In this document: piece after piece, positions 12,900 to 24,700 of the stretch
Layout: every line of letters begins with the position of its first letter
Numbering within the stretch: the first letter of the stretch is position 1
Assembly: GCA_023374025.1 (NCBI GenBank)
Contig: SIJG01000036.1
Coordinates: 634,777-698,776, forward strand
Length of the DNA stretch: 64,000 nt
Source of the DNA: Heterodera schachtii
Taxonomy: Eukaryota; Nematoda; Chromadorea; Rhabditida; Heteroderidae
Direction: 5' to 3'
Position numbers and translations under genes: made by a program
The notes under the pieces: generated by a model
Database searches by the model: none
Told to the model about the DNA's origin: nothing
Seen by the model: the letters and a program-made list of their open reading frames with translations, nothing else

Positions 12900-13133
12900 C
12901 TAAAGTTTTGAGCAAATTTTGGCATTGCTAAAGAAATTTTGTTCGATTAGGAAGGCAAAATCGGCGACAAATTGTGACTTTTCCCCCGCAGTTCCGTTTT
13001 TGAAATCCGAATTTTCCTCGGTTGAGTCACTCACTGGAAGACAATGATTTTCGCTTTTGGCGGCGTTTTTTGCGAGTTGTTGTTCATCTTCTTTTAAAGT
13101 GTGCTCTTCTAAGTGCTTCTCAACTTCAACCAA
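12900..13133 (-). CDS. Possible small hydrophilic protein or exon
   Basis: A 77-codon minus-strand frame from ATG 13133 encodes a balanced, hydrophilic sequence (start MVEVEKHLEEHTLKEDEQQL) that, unlike most frames in the region, is not low complexity. No family is recognised. It could be a single-exon gene, an exon, or chance. Confidence 0.2.
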   Translation of the reverse strand: MVEVEKHLEEHTLKEDEQQLAKNAAKSENHCLPVSDSTEENSDFKNGTAGEKSQFVADFAFLIEQNFFSNAKICSKL

Positions 13134-13389
13134 TAATAAATCCCATTTGCGAAACAGAAAAGAAACGGAACATCGGAATTTCTGTCGTCCTCTTAATTTT
13201 TGTTTAAAAGTTAAAACAAATTAATTGAGCCAACACACTTTCGTTTGATAAAGTGAAATTGAAGCCAATGCGAACGAATGAATGAGTCTAACAGCAGAAA
13301 GACGGTATGAAATGCCACAAGATTAAACAGAGAAAAGAGACGAATTGTGCTCAAATTTATTTTGATGAGAAAAGGAGATCAATGTATGG

Positions 13390-14003
13390 GTTTTACATAG
13401 GGCTGCACGGGCCCGGGTACGCGACCGGGTCGGGGACGCGCACGCCCGGTTTTTTAATACCCGAGCCCGGTACCCGGGCCCGGTTTTTTGAAAATCCAAT
13501 ACCAGGTACCCGACCCGCCGGTAGGTCCGGGTACCCGGGTACCAAAAATACACTGGTAAGAATGGGGGTTTGATTGAAAATTAGTGAAGAAAATTGTTGA
13601 TAAAGGCAAAATTTAAAAAATAATAAAACAATTGAGCCTAGTAATCCCAAAAATCAACCTTTTTTGTGGACAAATCTGTTAACAAATCGCATTAAAAATT
13701 ACAAAACTTTTCCCGGTGGCGCCTGTCGGCACCGCCGGACCCCATTCTTTCCCAAAAGTTTTTTGGGTCTACCGGGCGGTGGTACCCTCTCCAAGACAAC
13801 ATGAGACCGCCCCTCTTTGCTAAATATTTTTTTTTTTAGTTTTTGTTTTAGTAAAGGCATTTTGGTAAAATTATTTTGAAAAAAATAAAAATTATGAAAA
13901 TTTTCAATACCCGGTTTTATCGGGTACCGGCTTTTCAGTACCCGGTAATACCCGGGCCCGGTTTTTGCCCAAATACCCGGGCCCGTGCAGCCCTAGTTTT
14001 ACA
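13390..14003. mobile_element. hAT-like non-autonomous element (598 bp) with 8-bp TSD
   Basis: The element spans 13398-13995. The left terminus TAGGGCTGCACGGGCCCGGG is matched by the reverse complement CCCGGGCCCGTGCAGCCCTA on the right. It is flanked by the identical 8-mer GTTTTACA at 13390-13397 and 13996-14003. An 8-bp duplication with a [T/C]AGGG-type TIR is diagnostic of the hAT superfamily. The subterminal regions consist of degenerate CCGGGTACC clusters. No transposase is encoded. An internal block (about 13630-13760) is shared, inverted, with the element at 50154-50863. Confidence 0.88.
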
Positions 14004-14234
14004 TTAATCAAATGAATTTTCTAATTAAAATATTATTATTACGAAAAGTTTGTATAATAATATTTAAATTTATTACTTAATTGATTTTATAAAAGTAATC
14101 GATAAAAGACATGAAAATGTCAAATGTCTGATTTGTTGGTTTTTGACTAAAGTCCCAGCACCGTTAGAATCCATTTTGGCTAATTTTTAAGACATGTTTT
14201 AGTGCATATTTGGGGGATTTTTAGTGCATACAAC

Positions 14235-14787
14235 TTATAACCCTAGTGATAATATTCGGCAAACGATATATGCATACATGACAATACATCAATAAATACA
14301 GATCATGATATGCGACATATTCTGATCTTTGCATCTTCTGGCCTTCGCTCGCTCCATCCGGTCGTCGGTCCTCTAGTGGCGCTGCGCGATTGTGTCCCAT
14401 GTTGCTCCGGGCCGAGGGCCGGCTGGCGCGGCGGGCTGGTGGGCAGGCGGGCTTCGCGGCTCCCCAAAACATGTAGGCGCTCTGGTCCGCCGTGGAGTTG
14501 TCGCGAAGGGCGGCTCACTGTGTTGACGTTGCTTTGAGCTGAAGGCTGGTTGGCACTGGTGAAAAGTGTTGCTATCTTTACAGTATTTGGAGGATGGATA
14601 TGCAAAATATGGGACAATAGGAGGCTGTTAACATTTTTAAAAATCCTAAAATTTCAATTGGTCAAATGGCGGAAATTGAAAAGAATTGGTCACCCATATT
14701 TTCTATTTTTCTTTTTGATTAAAATGCAATTGATATTTCTGGGGCGCTGAGCACTAATTTGGTATTAGATTATCACTAGGGTTGTAA
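14235..14787. mobile_element. Possible TIR element with GC-rich core
   Basis: TATAACCCTAGTGATAAT (about 14237-14253) has an inverted counterpart ATTATCACTAGGGTTGTA (about 14769-14785). Between them is an unusually GC-rich block (about 14335-14540, with GCCGGCTGGCGCGGCGGGCT) unlike the surrounding AT-rich DNA. No clear target-site duplication. ORFs in the block on either strand look like chance. Confidence 0.45.
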
Positions 14788-14892
14788 GTAGGGTTATAAA
14801 TTATATGGATTAAATAATTTTTTTCTGCGCATTTTCGGGGGTTTTCGGAAATAAATCCATATTTCGACATTTTGCGGTTTTAGTCGGACGAC

Positions 14893-15639
14893 ACCCAACT
14901 CGTACTAGGCCAACTCGTACTGCCCCAACTCTTACTGGTACCCCGACTCGTACTAAGTTTCCCAACTCGTACTAAGATTCCCAACTCGTACTGTGCAACA
15001 AAAAATCGCTCAAAATTTTTTTAAAATCGCAAAAATGCACGAAATCGATGAAATGATAAGAATTCGGCAAAAAATAAATAAATAAAACCACTACAACCAT
15101 TGGCAGTCACCGCAGAAATTAATGCCAGCATTGAGCGTGAGAAGGCTGACATTTTGGCATTTCTGGACAGCGATTACGAAGATGAGCAATTTACGGAGAC
15201 AATGTCGTGCTACTATGGACGTATTGGACATTTGATTGGGTTCAATGTTCCTCCAAGAGTAGAAATAGAAGAGCAGATAAAGGAGGCAGCAGCAATGGAA
15301 GAAGCGGAAGCGAGTCTCAATGAGAGCGGAATTTATGTTGTACCAAATGATGAAAACCTCGATCGTTGTTGAATTTTTTAATGAATTATTTTCATTTTAC
15401 CGAATTTCATGCATTTTTATGGTTTTATTTATTTATTTTTTGCCGAATTCTTATCATTTCATCGATTTCGTGCATTTTTGCGATTTTAAAAAAATTTTGA
15501 GCGGTTTTTTGTTGTTTTTTTTTTGATTTTTTGTTGCACAGTACGAGTTGGGAATCTTAGTACGAGTTGGGAAACTTAGTACGAGTCGGGGTACCAGTAC
15601 GAGTTGGGGCAGTACGAGTTGGCCTAGTACGAGTTGGGT
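14893..15639. mobile_element. Foldback element with ~200-bp arms of CAACTCGTACT repeats
   Basis: The left arm 14893-15090 and right arm 15420-15639 are near-perfect inverted copies. Each outer half contains six tandem-like copies of the motif CAACTCGTACT separated by short variable spacers (AGGC, GCC, GGTACCC, AAGTTTC, AAGATTC). Each inner half matches through ATCGATGAAATGATAAGAAT to the AATAAAAC junction. The 329-bp loop carries an open reading frame (15100-15372). A stray terminus of the same element is at 16256-16290. Confidence 0.85.
15100..15372 (+). CDS. ORF in the loop of the foldback element (captured exon or element ORF)
   Basis: The frame encodes about 90 residues of normal-looking protein: INASIEREKADILAFLDSDY, then MSCYYGRIGHLIGFNVPPRV, then a Glu/Ala-rich helix and the end NENLDRC-type tail before TGA. 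The loop is GC-richer than the arms. A TTGGCAG acceptor-like site precedes it (about 15102-15108), so the coding part may start at VTAEINAS as an internal or last exon rather than at an ATG. It ends 47 bp before the right arm. No domain is recognised. It is either the element's own small ORF or a host exon captured between the arms. Confidence 0.45.
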   Translation: MAVTAEINASIEREKADILAFLDSDYEDEQFTETMSCYYGRIGHLIGFNVPPRVEIEEQIKEAAAMEEAEASLNESGIYVVPNDENLDRC

Positions 15640-16255
15640 TTTTACCGTTTTAGTCCATATTTTGACCATTTTTGGCAAATTTTCACAAGAAAAATTCAAA
15701 AAAAAAAAGCCAAAATACACCCACTAAAGATGGGCCTTTTTGGAAATTAAAAAATACACCCCTAAAAAGGGAATTTTTTTCGAAATTTCGGAATTTTTTA
15801 TATAATGTCCACTTCCGAAAATTTTCGCTGAAAAAGAATGAGATTATTATAAAAAATGTTGGATGCATTTGATTTGTAATTGTGAAGCTATGTATAATTT
15901 AATAAAAATTGGCATTTTTAAATTTTAAATCCATTTTTGGCCGTTTTAGCTATTTTTAAGTCTGTTTTAGCAAATACCGAATATAAATACATTTTTCGAA
16001 ATTTTTAACGTTTAAAAGGAATATTTTAGCAGTTTTTAGTCCATATCTTGGTCCATTTTTGAGCTTTTTTGTCCATATTTCGGGCTTTTTTAACCCATTC
16101 TTTTTTAAGGTTTTTGGTCATAACTTTTTCGAGAAGCAATAAAATTTCTTGCATTTTGCAGATAGTTAGAGAACACTAAGGGCTATTGAATGATACCAAG
16201 AATGTTTAATTTGATTGACTTTAACAAAAGTTATGATGATTTTTTGTCGAAAAAC

Positions 16256-16290
16256 AGTACGAGTTGGCCTAGTACGAGTTGGGTTTTTCC
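16256..16290 (-). repeat. Solitary terminus of the CAACTCGTACT foldback element
   Basis: CAGTACGAGTTGGCCTAGTA followed by CGAGTTGGG matches the outer right end of the element at 14893-15639, without any other part of it nearby. Confidence 0.7.
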
Positions 16291-16487
16291 TCCTAATAAG
16301 CTGAGGAAGGTTATTAATTAATGAGGGGACGAGTAAGTCAATTGGAAGCGTAAAGTGCAGTCAGAGCTTATCATTGATGAGTTACCAAAGCACATTCGCC
16401 CTTCCTTTTTACGCTTTCAGAGCTTCTTTTTTTAAATTTTTCAATGGACCCTATTGATGACATGGTCGGATAGTCCGTTTCGTTGGA

Positions 16488-16508
16488 GGGGGGGGGGGGG
16501 GGGGGGGG
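16488..16508. repeat. Poly-G run (about 20 nt)
   Basis: One of the longest uninterrupted G runs in the window, with others near 22664-22681, 31772-31789, 32927-32945 and 44949-44965. These can form G-quadruplexes and are also prone to length error in assembly. Confidence 0.8.
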
Positions 16509-17316
16509 ACAGATTTGACTGCCTAATTTCAGCGGTAAAAATCACAAATTCTACAATTCCTAGGAAAAATTTAGGCGGTGTAACCGAATTAGAACTTGAT
16601 TGGCAACCTCGAGTGTTCGAAGTGGAGAAGAAGCAGTGGAAGGAGAACGACGGGAGGGGGAATGAGAAAACGAGGGACAAGGGTAAACACTAATTGTCAG
16701 AGAAACGCACAGATTTCTTTGTTTTTGGTCGGCTCTCGGTTAATGAAAATAATTTGATAGAAATTTTTAATGCCAACAGCCGGGTGCGGTAAAGGAACGC
16801 GAATTACCTAATTTTGTTTTTTGGATTAAGGCGTCGGAGACAAGAAATTGGACGAGCTGAAGGAGGAAGGAAAATTTTATGGTTCGAACAACTCCAACCA
16901 ACAACGAACGTCCGCCCACCCCCCCCCCCCCTTTATGCGTGTCAAACCTCCCCCATTCCCCCTCCCGTCGTAGATGGCTATAAAATGTGTTCGTATTCTT
17001 GTCATTTTATAATTCATTGGTGGGTCCATTAGTGCCCGGAATTCGCCAGATTTTCCCGGGATCACGGTCGCTTTTTGCACGACGCCTTTTTTCTTGTCCT
17101 TTCATAATTATTTTTTAATTTCAAAAATTATTAACGCGAAATCACTGAAATTGAGTGAACGAATGATGTGACGGCCAACGAACCAAAAAAAGAGAAAAAA
17201 TCAGTTATACAAAAAAAAAAAATAGTAAAGAAAAGACGAAATACGGGCAAAAGGATCCTTTTGAAAAAAATATTGGCGGAGGACAAAAGAACAAAAAATA
17301 AGAACACGGATTGGCG

Positions 17317-20300
17317 TTATGACAATTGTGTTTCCGTGCTCCGACTTCCCTCGAATATGTAAAGGTTGTTTGTGGCAGCCAAAGCGATGATCTGAGAAAA
17401 AGGGAAAACAAATAAATGGCAAAAACGGTAAAAAAAAATGTGAACGGAATGCCAAGGAACACAACGCACTTCTGTTGTGGGATGCCAAGCGCAGTGGAGA
17501 ATCTGCAAAAGGGAAAAACGAAAGTGAAATTAATAAAAGCCAGAGCAAAAGCTGTGACATTTAAACGCTCAAAAATAGGGGGTAAAAAATTTCCATTTCA
17601 ATACTGATTTTTTGTGGTAGATGTTGTTATGAGTACAATTAAAATGATAAATCGTCAACAATAAATTGCTCGATTTGTAATTAATGATCCATTGTGCATC
17701 GAAATGGGGCAAAACCAAAAGGCGGGAATAGACACACAAATTGAATTTTATTGATTTTCATCCCCTTCCCGTAAATATTTCCTTAAAACATTGATTTGAA
17801 AAGGAAAGCTTTGTTCTGAAAGCCCTTTCCGTAAGGAATCCCTCCCCCCTTTTCACAAAAATGCGTGCCCTTCTTCCCCCCCCCCTTTCCGTCACCTTTT
17901 TGTTAAAGTCCAAATAGTCCGCGCTGATTTCCTCCCTTCGCTTTTTCCCCGGTGGCATATTGTTGTTGCTGCTGCCGCCGTGCTGTTGCGTTTGCTGCTG
18001 CTTTTTGTTGCCGCCTGGCGACGAACCGCCGCTGGCCATCGCCGCCGCCAATTCCATCCGTTCGTGGTGCAGCAACGGCCTTCCGCCATAGCCGCCCATT
18101 CTGTACGGCTTGCACAGGTCGAGGCTGGCCTCGTAAGTGGACTCCACCGAAGTGTTGCGTTTGAAGGTGCGGAAATAATTGTTGTAGGAGCCGGTGATCA
18201 CATGTCTAATGAATTAACAAAACAAATGTTTAAATCACAGATTGATTGAGTGGGGATAGAAAGAAATTCTTCGGGGTCCGACGACGCCGACAGAAGATTT
18301 GCATAATATTTTTACAAGAAAAATTTTTTAGTGAGAATGTTCAAAAATTGTTGATTTATTTAACTGGAAGAAGCCCTTCAAAATTTGATTTGATTTTTTT
18401 AAATTTTTCTAAAAATTGAAATTGGCCATTTATGTACTTTCAGTTAAGGAAAAGATTAAATTTTACAAATTATTGCAAAATCAATTGCTTTCTATTTGAA
18501 AAGAACATAAACTGAAAAATTAAAAAACTATTTAAGTTTCATATTTTCCCCTAATTTTTGGCAAAAGGTCGCCGATTATATGGATGGGCCGGGCCCCGCT
18601 CGCAAATGTTCGCCACTCACCGGTCATCGCCGCTCCAACAGCACTCGAATTTGTCAAAAATTGAGTCGTTCTCGTAAAGGGTGCACAGCTTTGAGCGCAA
18701 ATAGTCGTGCACATGGTACGACTCGACAGGACGCGACTCCATGTTCAGGTCCCAGACCTGAAAAAGACGAACAATGAATGAATGAAATGTATTGTATGTG
18801 ATTGCCCTCGCAAATAGCTAAATCCAAATCCCTCCTCAAATGAATAATATCCGTGTGCCATTAATTACCCAACAACGGGGACTAAACCCACAGATTATCA
18901 TGGCCCTGTGCCCCACCAGTATTTAAGTAAAGTCTGAAAACTCTAATGAACGCAAACGCACATTCACTGTCAAATAGTCGCGGGTCAGCAAAAAGCGGCC
19001 GTTGTGCGAAAATTTGACGTCCGACACAGAAGAAATGATTTCGGAGAAAAAGGACTTCGAAGCGGGGTCCTCCTTCTCCTCGAATGCTCAAATGGAAGAA
19101 CAAATTAAAACCAAATGCTAATTAATAGTGTTTAATTAATTACTTTTGGCTGGTCCGTCACAAAGTGCCGAGTCGCGCATGTCGCACAGCCTAATGATGC
19201 CCTTGGAAGAGCCTTAAAATGGAAAATGGACTGGGTTTGATTGAGTGTATTTTTTTAACTCACTGTATGCAAAAACATGGCACAACGACGGATGGAATTC
19301 TGCCGCAGTGATCACCTGACAAAGTGAGAAAAAATGAAAGAAAAAATAAAAATGGAAAAAGCCAACCTCGGTGAGTTCCTCCATGTTGGCAGGTTTAATG
19401 TCCACAATATCTGCAAAAAATGCATTTAGAAAATATAATTTCGTAGGGATCTAGGAAAAGAAGAACCAGTTTTAAACATCATTAAAACGGACATTTCCAA
19501 TGTCACGCCAAATGCCCTTTTTGACTTAAAACATTTCGCCAAATGTTTGTTTTTGAATACCGTTCTCTGCCCACTCACTGAAACTCTGATTGGTGATTTC
19601 GTGGTGCCACAAATTGATGCGCAAATCGTCCGCCGAGATGAACGTCTCCTGGTCCGAGTTGATGCTTATCGAATTGATGTGGTAAGTGTGCGCGTTGGCG
19701 TACACGCGGCGGGGCGACGCTTCGACGATTAATTCCATGGGCACCAATTTGGGCAGTTTCAAAGGCATGGCACGGTTGAGGAACCTCAAAAGGCAACATA
19801 AGCACTTGAAAACCGACAGTTTTAAAGCCCAATGTAATGTTTCCCTTCGATTAAATTTTACCTCCGCGATCCGTCGTCACACCGCAAATTGTATCCGCCT
19901 TCCGTCATTTTTCGTTCACGCTCAGAAATCTTCCACAATTTTACCGTTTTATCTGCGGAAAAGGAAAATAATTTTGAGGTGAAAAATGCGTGGGATTTGA
20001 AACATTTAAAAGGGAAATATGTCAAAATATTAAAGGGCATTAAAAATGGTCAAATTCAAAATCTAAAAAAACACCATTGGTTGAGATGATAAAGTTGGCC
20101 GCGTTCTTTTTCTTCATCCATTTGATTTGGTTGATTTTCTCCTCGATTTCCAGCGACTTCAAATAATCAAATTCGGGCTCATGTGATTGGAAAGTTGAGT
20201 ACACATTGTACTCGGAAGTGCGGACGCCGTTCAGAAACACTCCCTGAAAAAGGGACAAATCAGAAGCAAATTCAAATGGAATTGACAAACGCTTTGGTCC

Positions 20301-20820
20301 CGTTGAAAGATCACCACTCGTCCGCCTTTGTCACCGGTGGCGAGCAGTTCACCATCTGTGCGAGAAAAATGCAAAAGTTTTTGTATTTATTTAAAACAAA
20401 ACAAAAAAAAACGAACCGTGAGAAAACTCAACGCACGAAATTATGTCAGCTAAAATATAAATGCTTTTATTAATTTGGTAAAACGTTTAAAACTAAAAGA
20501 CAATTGGAGGGACAACATTGGACATAAAAGCCAAAGTTAAAGCAAAAATTGAAAAAAAATAAACGAAAAGTGAATAAGAAAAGACACACGAACAGCCTGG
20601 TTCCCAAATTTTGTTTTGGATTTACCAATCGCATTGAAAAGTTAATTTATTCCCTAAAAAGGTAAAAGGAAAAACCGTCGGTTGGCGCCTCGCCCGTCTC
20701 AATGTTTCCCTTTATTTGGGAGAAGCGCCAGTGGAGTTCGTCGCCGCCACCGCTGCTGCCTTCGAAGGCGGTGCCGCAAAACGGCGGCGGAGTTGCCGAG
20801 GAAGAAGCTGGCACATCCAT
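17317..20820 (-). CDS. sur-6: PP2A 55-kDa regulatory subunit B (B55 / SUR-6)
   Basis: WD-repeat B55 subunit that targets the PP2A core enzyme to substrates. Fourteen exons join in phase from ATG 20820 to TAA 17317-17319: 20676-20820, 20417-20449, 20291-20355, 20075-20243, 19862-19952, 19579-19784, 19367-19410, 19264-19315, 19144-19212, 18962-19086, 18621-18757, 17896-18205, 17470-17502 and 17317-17391, giving 517 aa (B55 is usually about 447). Signatures are [94 protein letters not shown], and the C-terminal [10 protein letters not shown]. The extra length is a Gly/Gln/Asn-rich insertion (about 60-70 aa) in exon 12 before [16 protein letters not shown], where other B55 proteins have a short loop. 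Two 33-nt exons are present. Family call is secure. Confidence 0.95.
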
Positions 20821-21484
20821 TTTCACAAATGTAGAAATTCCGCAGAATTATATCAATTGGCGCGCCTTTTGTATTTCAAGCCAAATTTAGGTGCACTTTT
20901 TAAAAATTCACGAATAGCTGACAAAACAAAATGAAATTAGGAAAGACCGAAATATATGTAAATGGAAATTAATCAACACAAATGAGATTCGAAGTCGATG
21001 CCGTAATCAAATCCATAAAACAAATGAAAAACTTATATTTTGGATCATTAAAATTATTTTATCAGTTTTTCGAAAAGTTAAGAACATTGCCGAACAAATG
21101 ACCAAGAAATACATGAAAGTACATTCAAACTAGAAAAGGTAAGAGATGAAAATTGTCTCTATCTGTGAATTTTTTGCGATTTTTTCGATGTTCGCCGCTG
21201 CGTTTTGCGGACCAAACGTAAAAATGACGCCGTCCACAAATTATCTAATTAGAGAAGGAACAAAATCAATACGCTTTATTACGCAATTCCTTGCAAAAGT
21301 GAAAGTGTCCAAATTTTTATTAAGGGAGGGCATTTTCGGCTTTGACAAAATGCTGCTTTTTAATTTTATTTTGTACCTCCAAATATAAAAAAAGAAACAT
21401 TATTAGGTAAATTAGCGAAAACCTTTTGAAAGTTCCGCTGATTCAAACAAATTTTGCCGACTCTTGTTGTAGTTACGCGTCCAA

Positions 21485-21775
21485 TTAATGACTATCTCCA
21501 GTTTCATAGGCCATAACTTTTTTCTTAGTTGGTAAATTCATACATTCTTTGGTATAAAACGAAAGCTTTAAGTCTCGGGAATTTGTAACAAAAAAAAAAT
21601 ACAATGAGAAAATTGGAATCATCTTTTTGAGTATATTCAATAACATTTTTTGTATTACCTTTAATAGAATTTAGTTTATAAAAACTTCAAGTTTTCGTTA
21701 GATACCAAGAATATAGGCATTAATAAAGTAAGAAAAAGTTATGGCCTGGGAAACTGTAGATGGACATTGATTGGA
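21485..21775. repeat. Imperfect inverted repeat of the GGCCATAACTTTTT family
   Basis: Left CAGTTTCATAGGCCATAACT (about 21501-21520) and right AGTTATGGCCTGGGAAACTG (about 21738-21757) are inverted counterparts, and the pairing continues inward past TTGGTATAAAACGAAAGC / TTCGTTAGATACCAAGAATA. Related half-copies with a TCATAACTTTTT and TTGGTATCATTCGATAGC signature occur near 16110-16240 and 28120-28270. Confidence 0.65.
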
Positions 21776-24700
21776 CAGTTTTGCCATGGTTTTCCTTACA
21801 AAGGGCGCGACTTTCCTCCGATGAGAATGGCCTAACAAATAAATACCGTCCTCTCACAGAAACATAAAGATATTCTTGAAAATTTTTTATCAGTTGAAGT
21901 TTGATAAAAAAAAAAAGTTCCCATAATTTTGGCATTGTGTGTTAATTGCTTTAAATGGCGCGAAAACTTCAGCCAGAAGGACGAAATCTCATCCAGAAAG
22001 AAATGGGTACTGTAAAAAACCGTACATTTTGTTATTGCAATCCTTTAACACGGGCTGTCAAGAGCGGCAATTACACGCAAATTTCCCGTATTAACATTAG
22101 ACAGTAAATTACAAACAGCGGCATATTAACCCATCAAATGGGACAACCAAAAATGTACAAAATGTAATTGACTGGGTGCTAATTGCCAAGCCACCGCCCC
22201 CTCCTTCCCCCTCATTTGTTGTGATCGATAAAAATATTAAACGGTGATGAGAGGTGGCGGGGGGGGGGGATAATCCGTGCGTGGTCCATGTTACGAGCGT
22301 TGTTAGCACACACAGCGGTGAAAACAACGCCCCCCGCCGGGGGGAAGAGCGGAAGGTCGGGGGAAGGAGGACACCGACGAAGACAACGACGACGACGGAG
22401 ACCGAGCAGAGACCCCCACGGCACGGCACAAAACAGCGCAGAAATATTTGAAAGCACAAAGTGCGAAGGAGGCGGGGGGCGAAGGCAGCAGCCGCTAATA
22501 AATGGCCGCTTAAAGTGTCCCCTCCCCTCCCCCACTTTTTCTGTGTGCGCTTAAGCCCCGTCGCGTAGTCAGAGAGAGAGAGAGAGACCCACGGAGTCGT
22601 CAGGATGTTGAGAAAAACGAGCGGGAAGCGAAGATGGCGGGGAGAGGGGAGAAGAGCCCCGGGGGGGGGGGGGGGGGGGGGGAGGCGGCGCAGGAGGACA
22701 ATTCAAACGCGGAAGCGAAGCAGTGGTAGGCTTCGACGGGAATATGAGTGCGTAATTGGAGTCAGCGAGAAAATTTTTGAAACAAAGCGATAAATGGACA
22801 CCCCCTCTCCCCCCTCCCCATCCCCGGAGTTTATCGGCTGATTTTTGCAAGTGATGTAAGCATTTTTTGCTATTGTTCCGAGCAGTTAGTAGACGCATTT
22901 TTTGTCCTCATTTTGTAAATCCAAATTTGCTGATGCCATTGGTGGGTTTTAGCTTTAACCACAGCCCAACCGCCGCTGAAGCGGCAAAGCGGGGCGAAAG
23001 GGAGGGCAACGCGAGAAACAGCCGAGCGAAGAGACAACGCGGGGGAGGATGACGACACAGAGGGGGGGGGGGGGGGCAAAACAGAGATAGAGGAAGTGGA
23101 AAAGTGGGAAGAGGAAGAAGACAAAGAAGCAAATGAGGGGAAAGCGATGGGAGGGCGGGGGGGGGGGGGGAGAAACACCACGGGAAGGGTATAAAATATG
23201 CCGAGAAAGACGACGCCGGGGGGGGGGGGGAGATGTACGCATGGGAATGAGAAAAAGCAGCAGGCATAGAAGAAGAACGAGAAAGTCAAGGGGGGGGGGA
23301 GGGGAAGACAGACGATGGTGGAAGAGAAAATGCGACGGGAAGGGAAAGGAGGAAAAACGAAGGTGGGAAGAGGAGGGGGGAGAGAAAGAGGGAGGGGGCG
23401 GGGGGCTAATGGGGAGGGGAAAATTGGGGAGACAAAATCAAAAAATGTGGGAGAAAAGTACAAAGAAAAGCGACAACAAAATAAAAGTGGAACAGCAAAA
23501 CAAAGGGGTTGACCACAGCAGACAGGGCTTTCATTTGTCCTAATGTCTCGAAATTATTCTTAGTTTGGCATTTGACAAGCCAAAGTTTGTCATGAAAATT
23601 GGTGTCAACGAATTAGCAAATGGTACTTAGACTTTTTGCCATCTTTTCCTGACTTTTTTTAAAATAATTTTTCTACGGTAATTTTATGCGTTGAAGACGA
23701 AAGTGCCGTTTTTTATTATGTTTTTAAAATTTAAATTTTATAAAAACAATTTTTTATAAACTAGGTCACTACTATGTTAAGAAATTTTCTCCTTTCTTTT
23801 TTTCAAATTTTACAAATATTAAATTCAAATAAATGAATAATAATTTTCGTTCTTATTGCTCTGTTGTCTTCCGCTTCATTACTAATTTTTCAAATATTCT
23901 AACAAAATCTGAGCCTCTCCAAATCCTTCATCAGTGTCGTTTCAGGCCAAAGGCAAGAAATGTTAACAATTTGCACAATTTTGGCAATAAATTCGGTGAC
24001 ATCCAAAGCACAAATATTTAATCTGAAATAAGCAAAAATCATTTTATTAAAATCAAAGAAATAAAATAATCAAAAAAATTTGGTTTAAATTCGCATTAAA
24101 ACTCCCCTACCGTAAAACAGAGGGCGAACAATTTAAATTTGCCAAAAATTTAAATTTGCGAAAATTTAAATTTGCGAAAATTTTAAATTTGCTGATACTG
24201 TAGCGGGATGGAACTAAAGATTTTCCCAGGCAAGCAAAATCCTTCACAGGATTGCTTCTGCCCTGTGCCGAGATCACCCTAAAGACCTTCGTAATTTGGC
24301 ATGTCCTTCGACAACGGAAGGCCAACTCGCGCTTTGATGTCGGGCGAAAAATTGGCGGAGAGCTGACGAAGATACAATCATCAAAAGCAAATCTTAAAGA
24401 AATTTCAAAAATTGTGTAATTTAATTAACCAATTAAAATCCATTAATTCATTAATTAGCCACCATGCAAAACAGCTTCGGTCGCAAAACGTTTGCTCGTT
24501 TTCTCAATATTCCTTAAACGAACAATTGCCGTGTCGGATAAATTTAGCAAAAATTGGCACAAAACGCAAGTGAAACACGAATTTTGGCCTATTTTTTGCA
24601 GAATTTTATGAACGAAACAATTTAGGAAATCAACTCATTCGGCAGTTTTTTGTTATATTTCATTTTTGGGAGTTTAGAACGGATTTTTAAATGGATTTAG

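Noticed and set aside
13307..13650. Gly/Arg/Pro-rich ORFs at 13307-13650
   Set aside because: They arise from the CCGGGTACC subrepeats of the hAT-like element.
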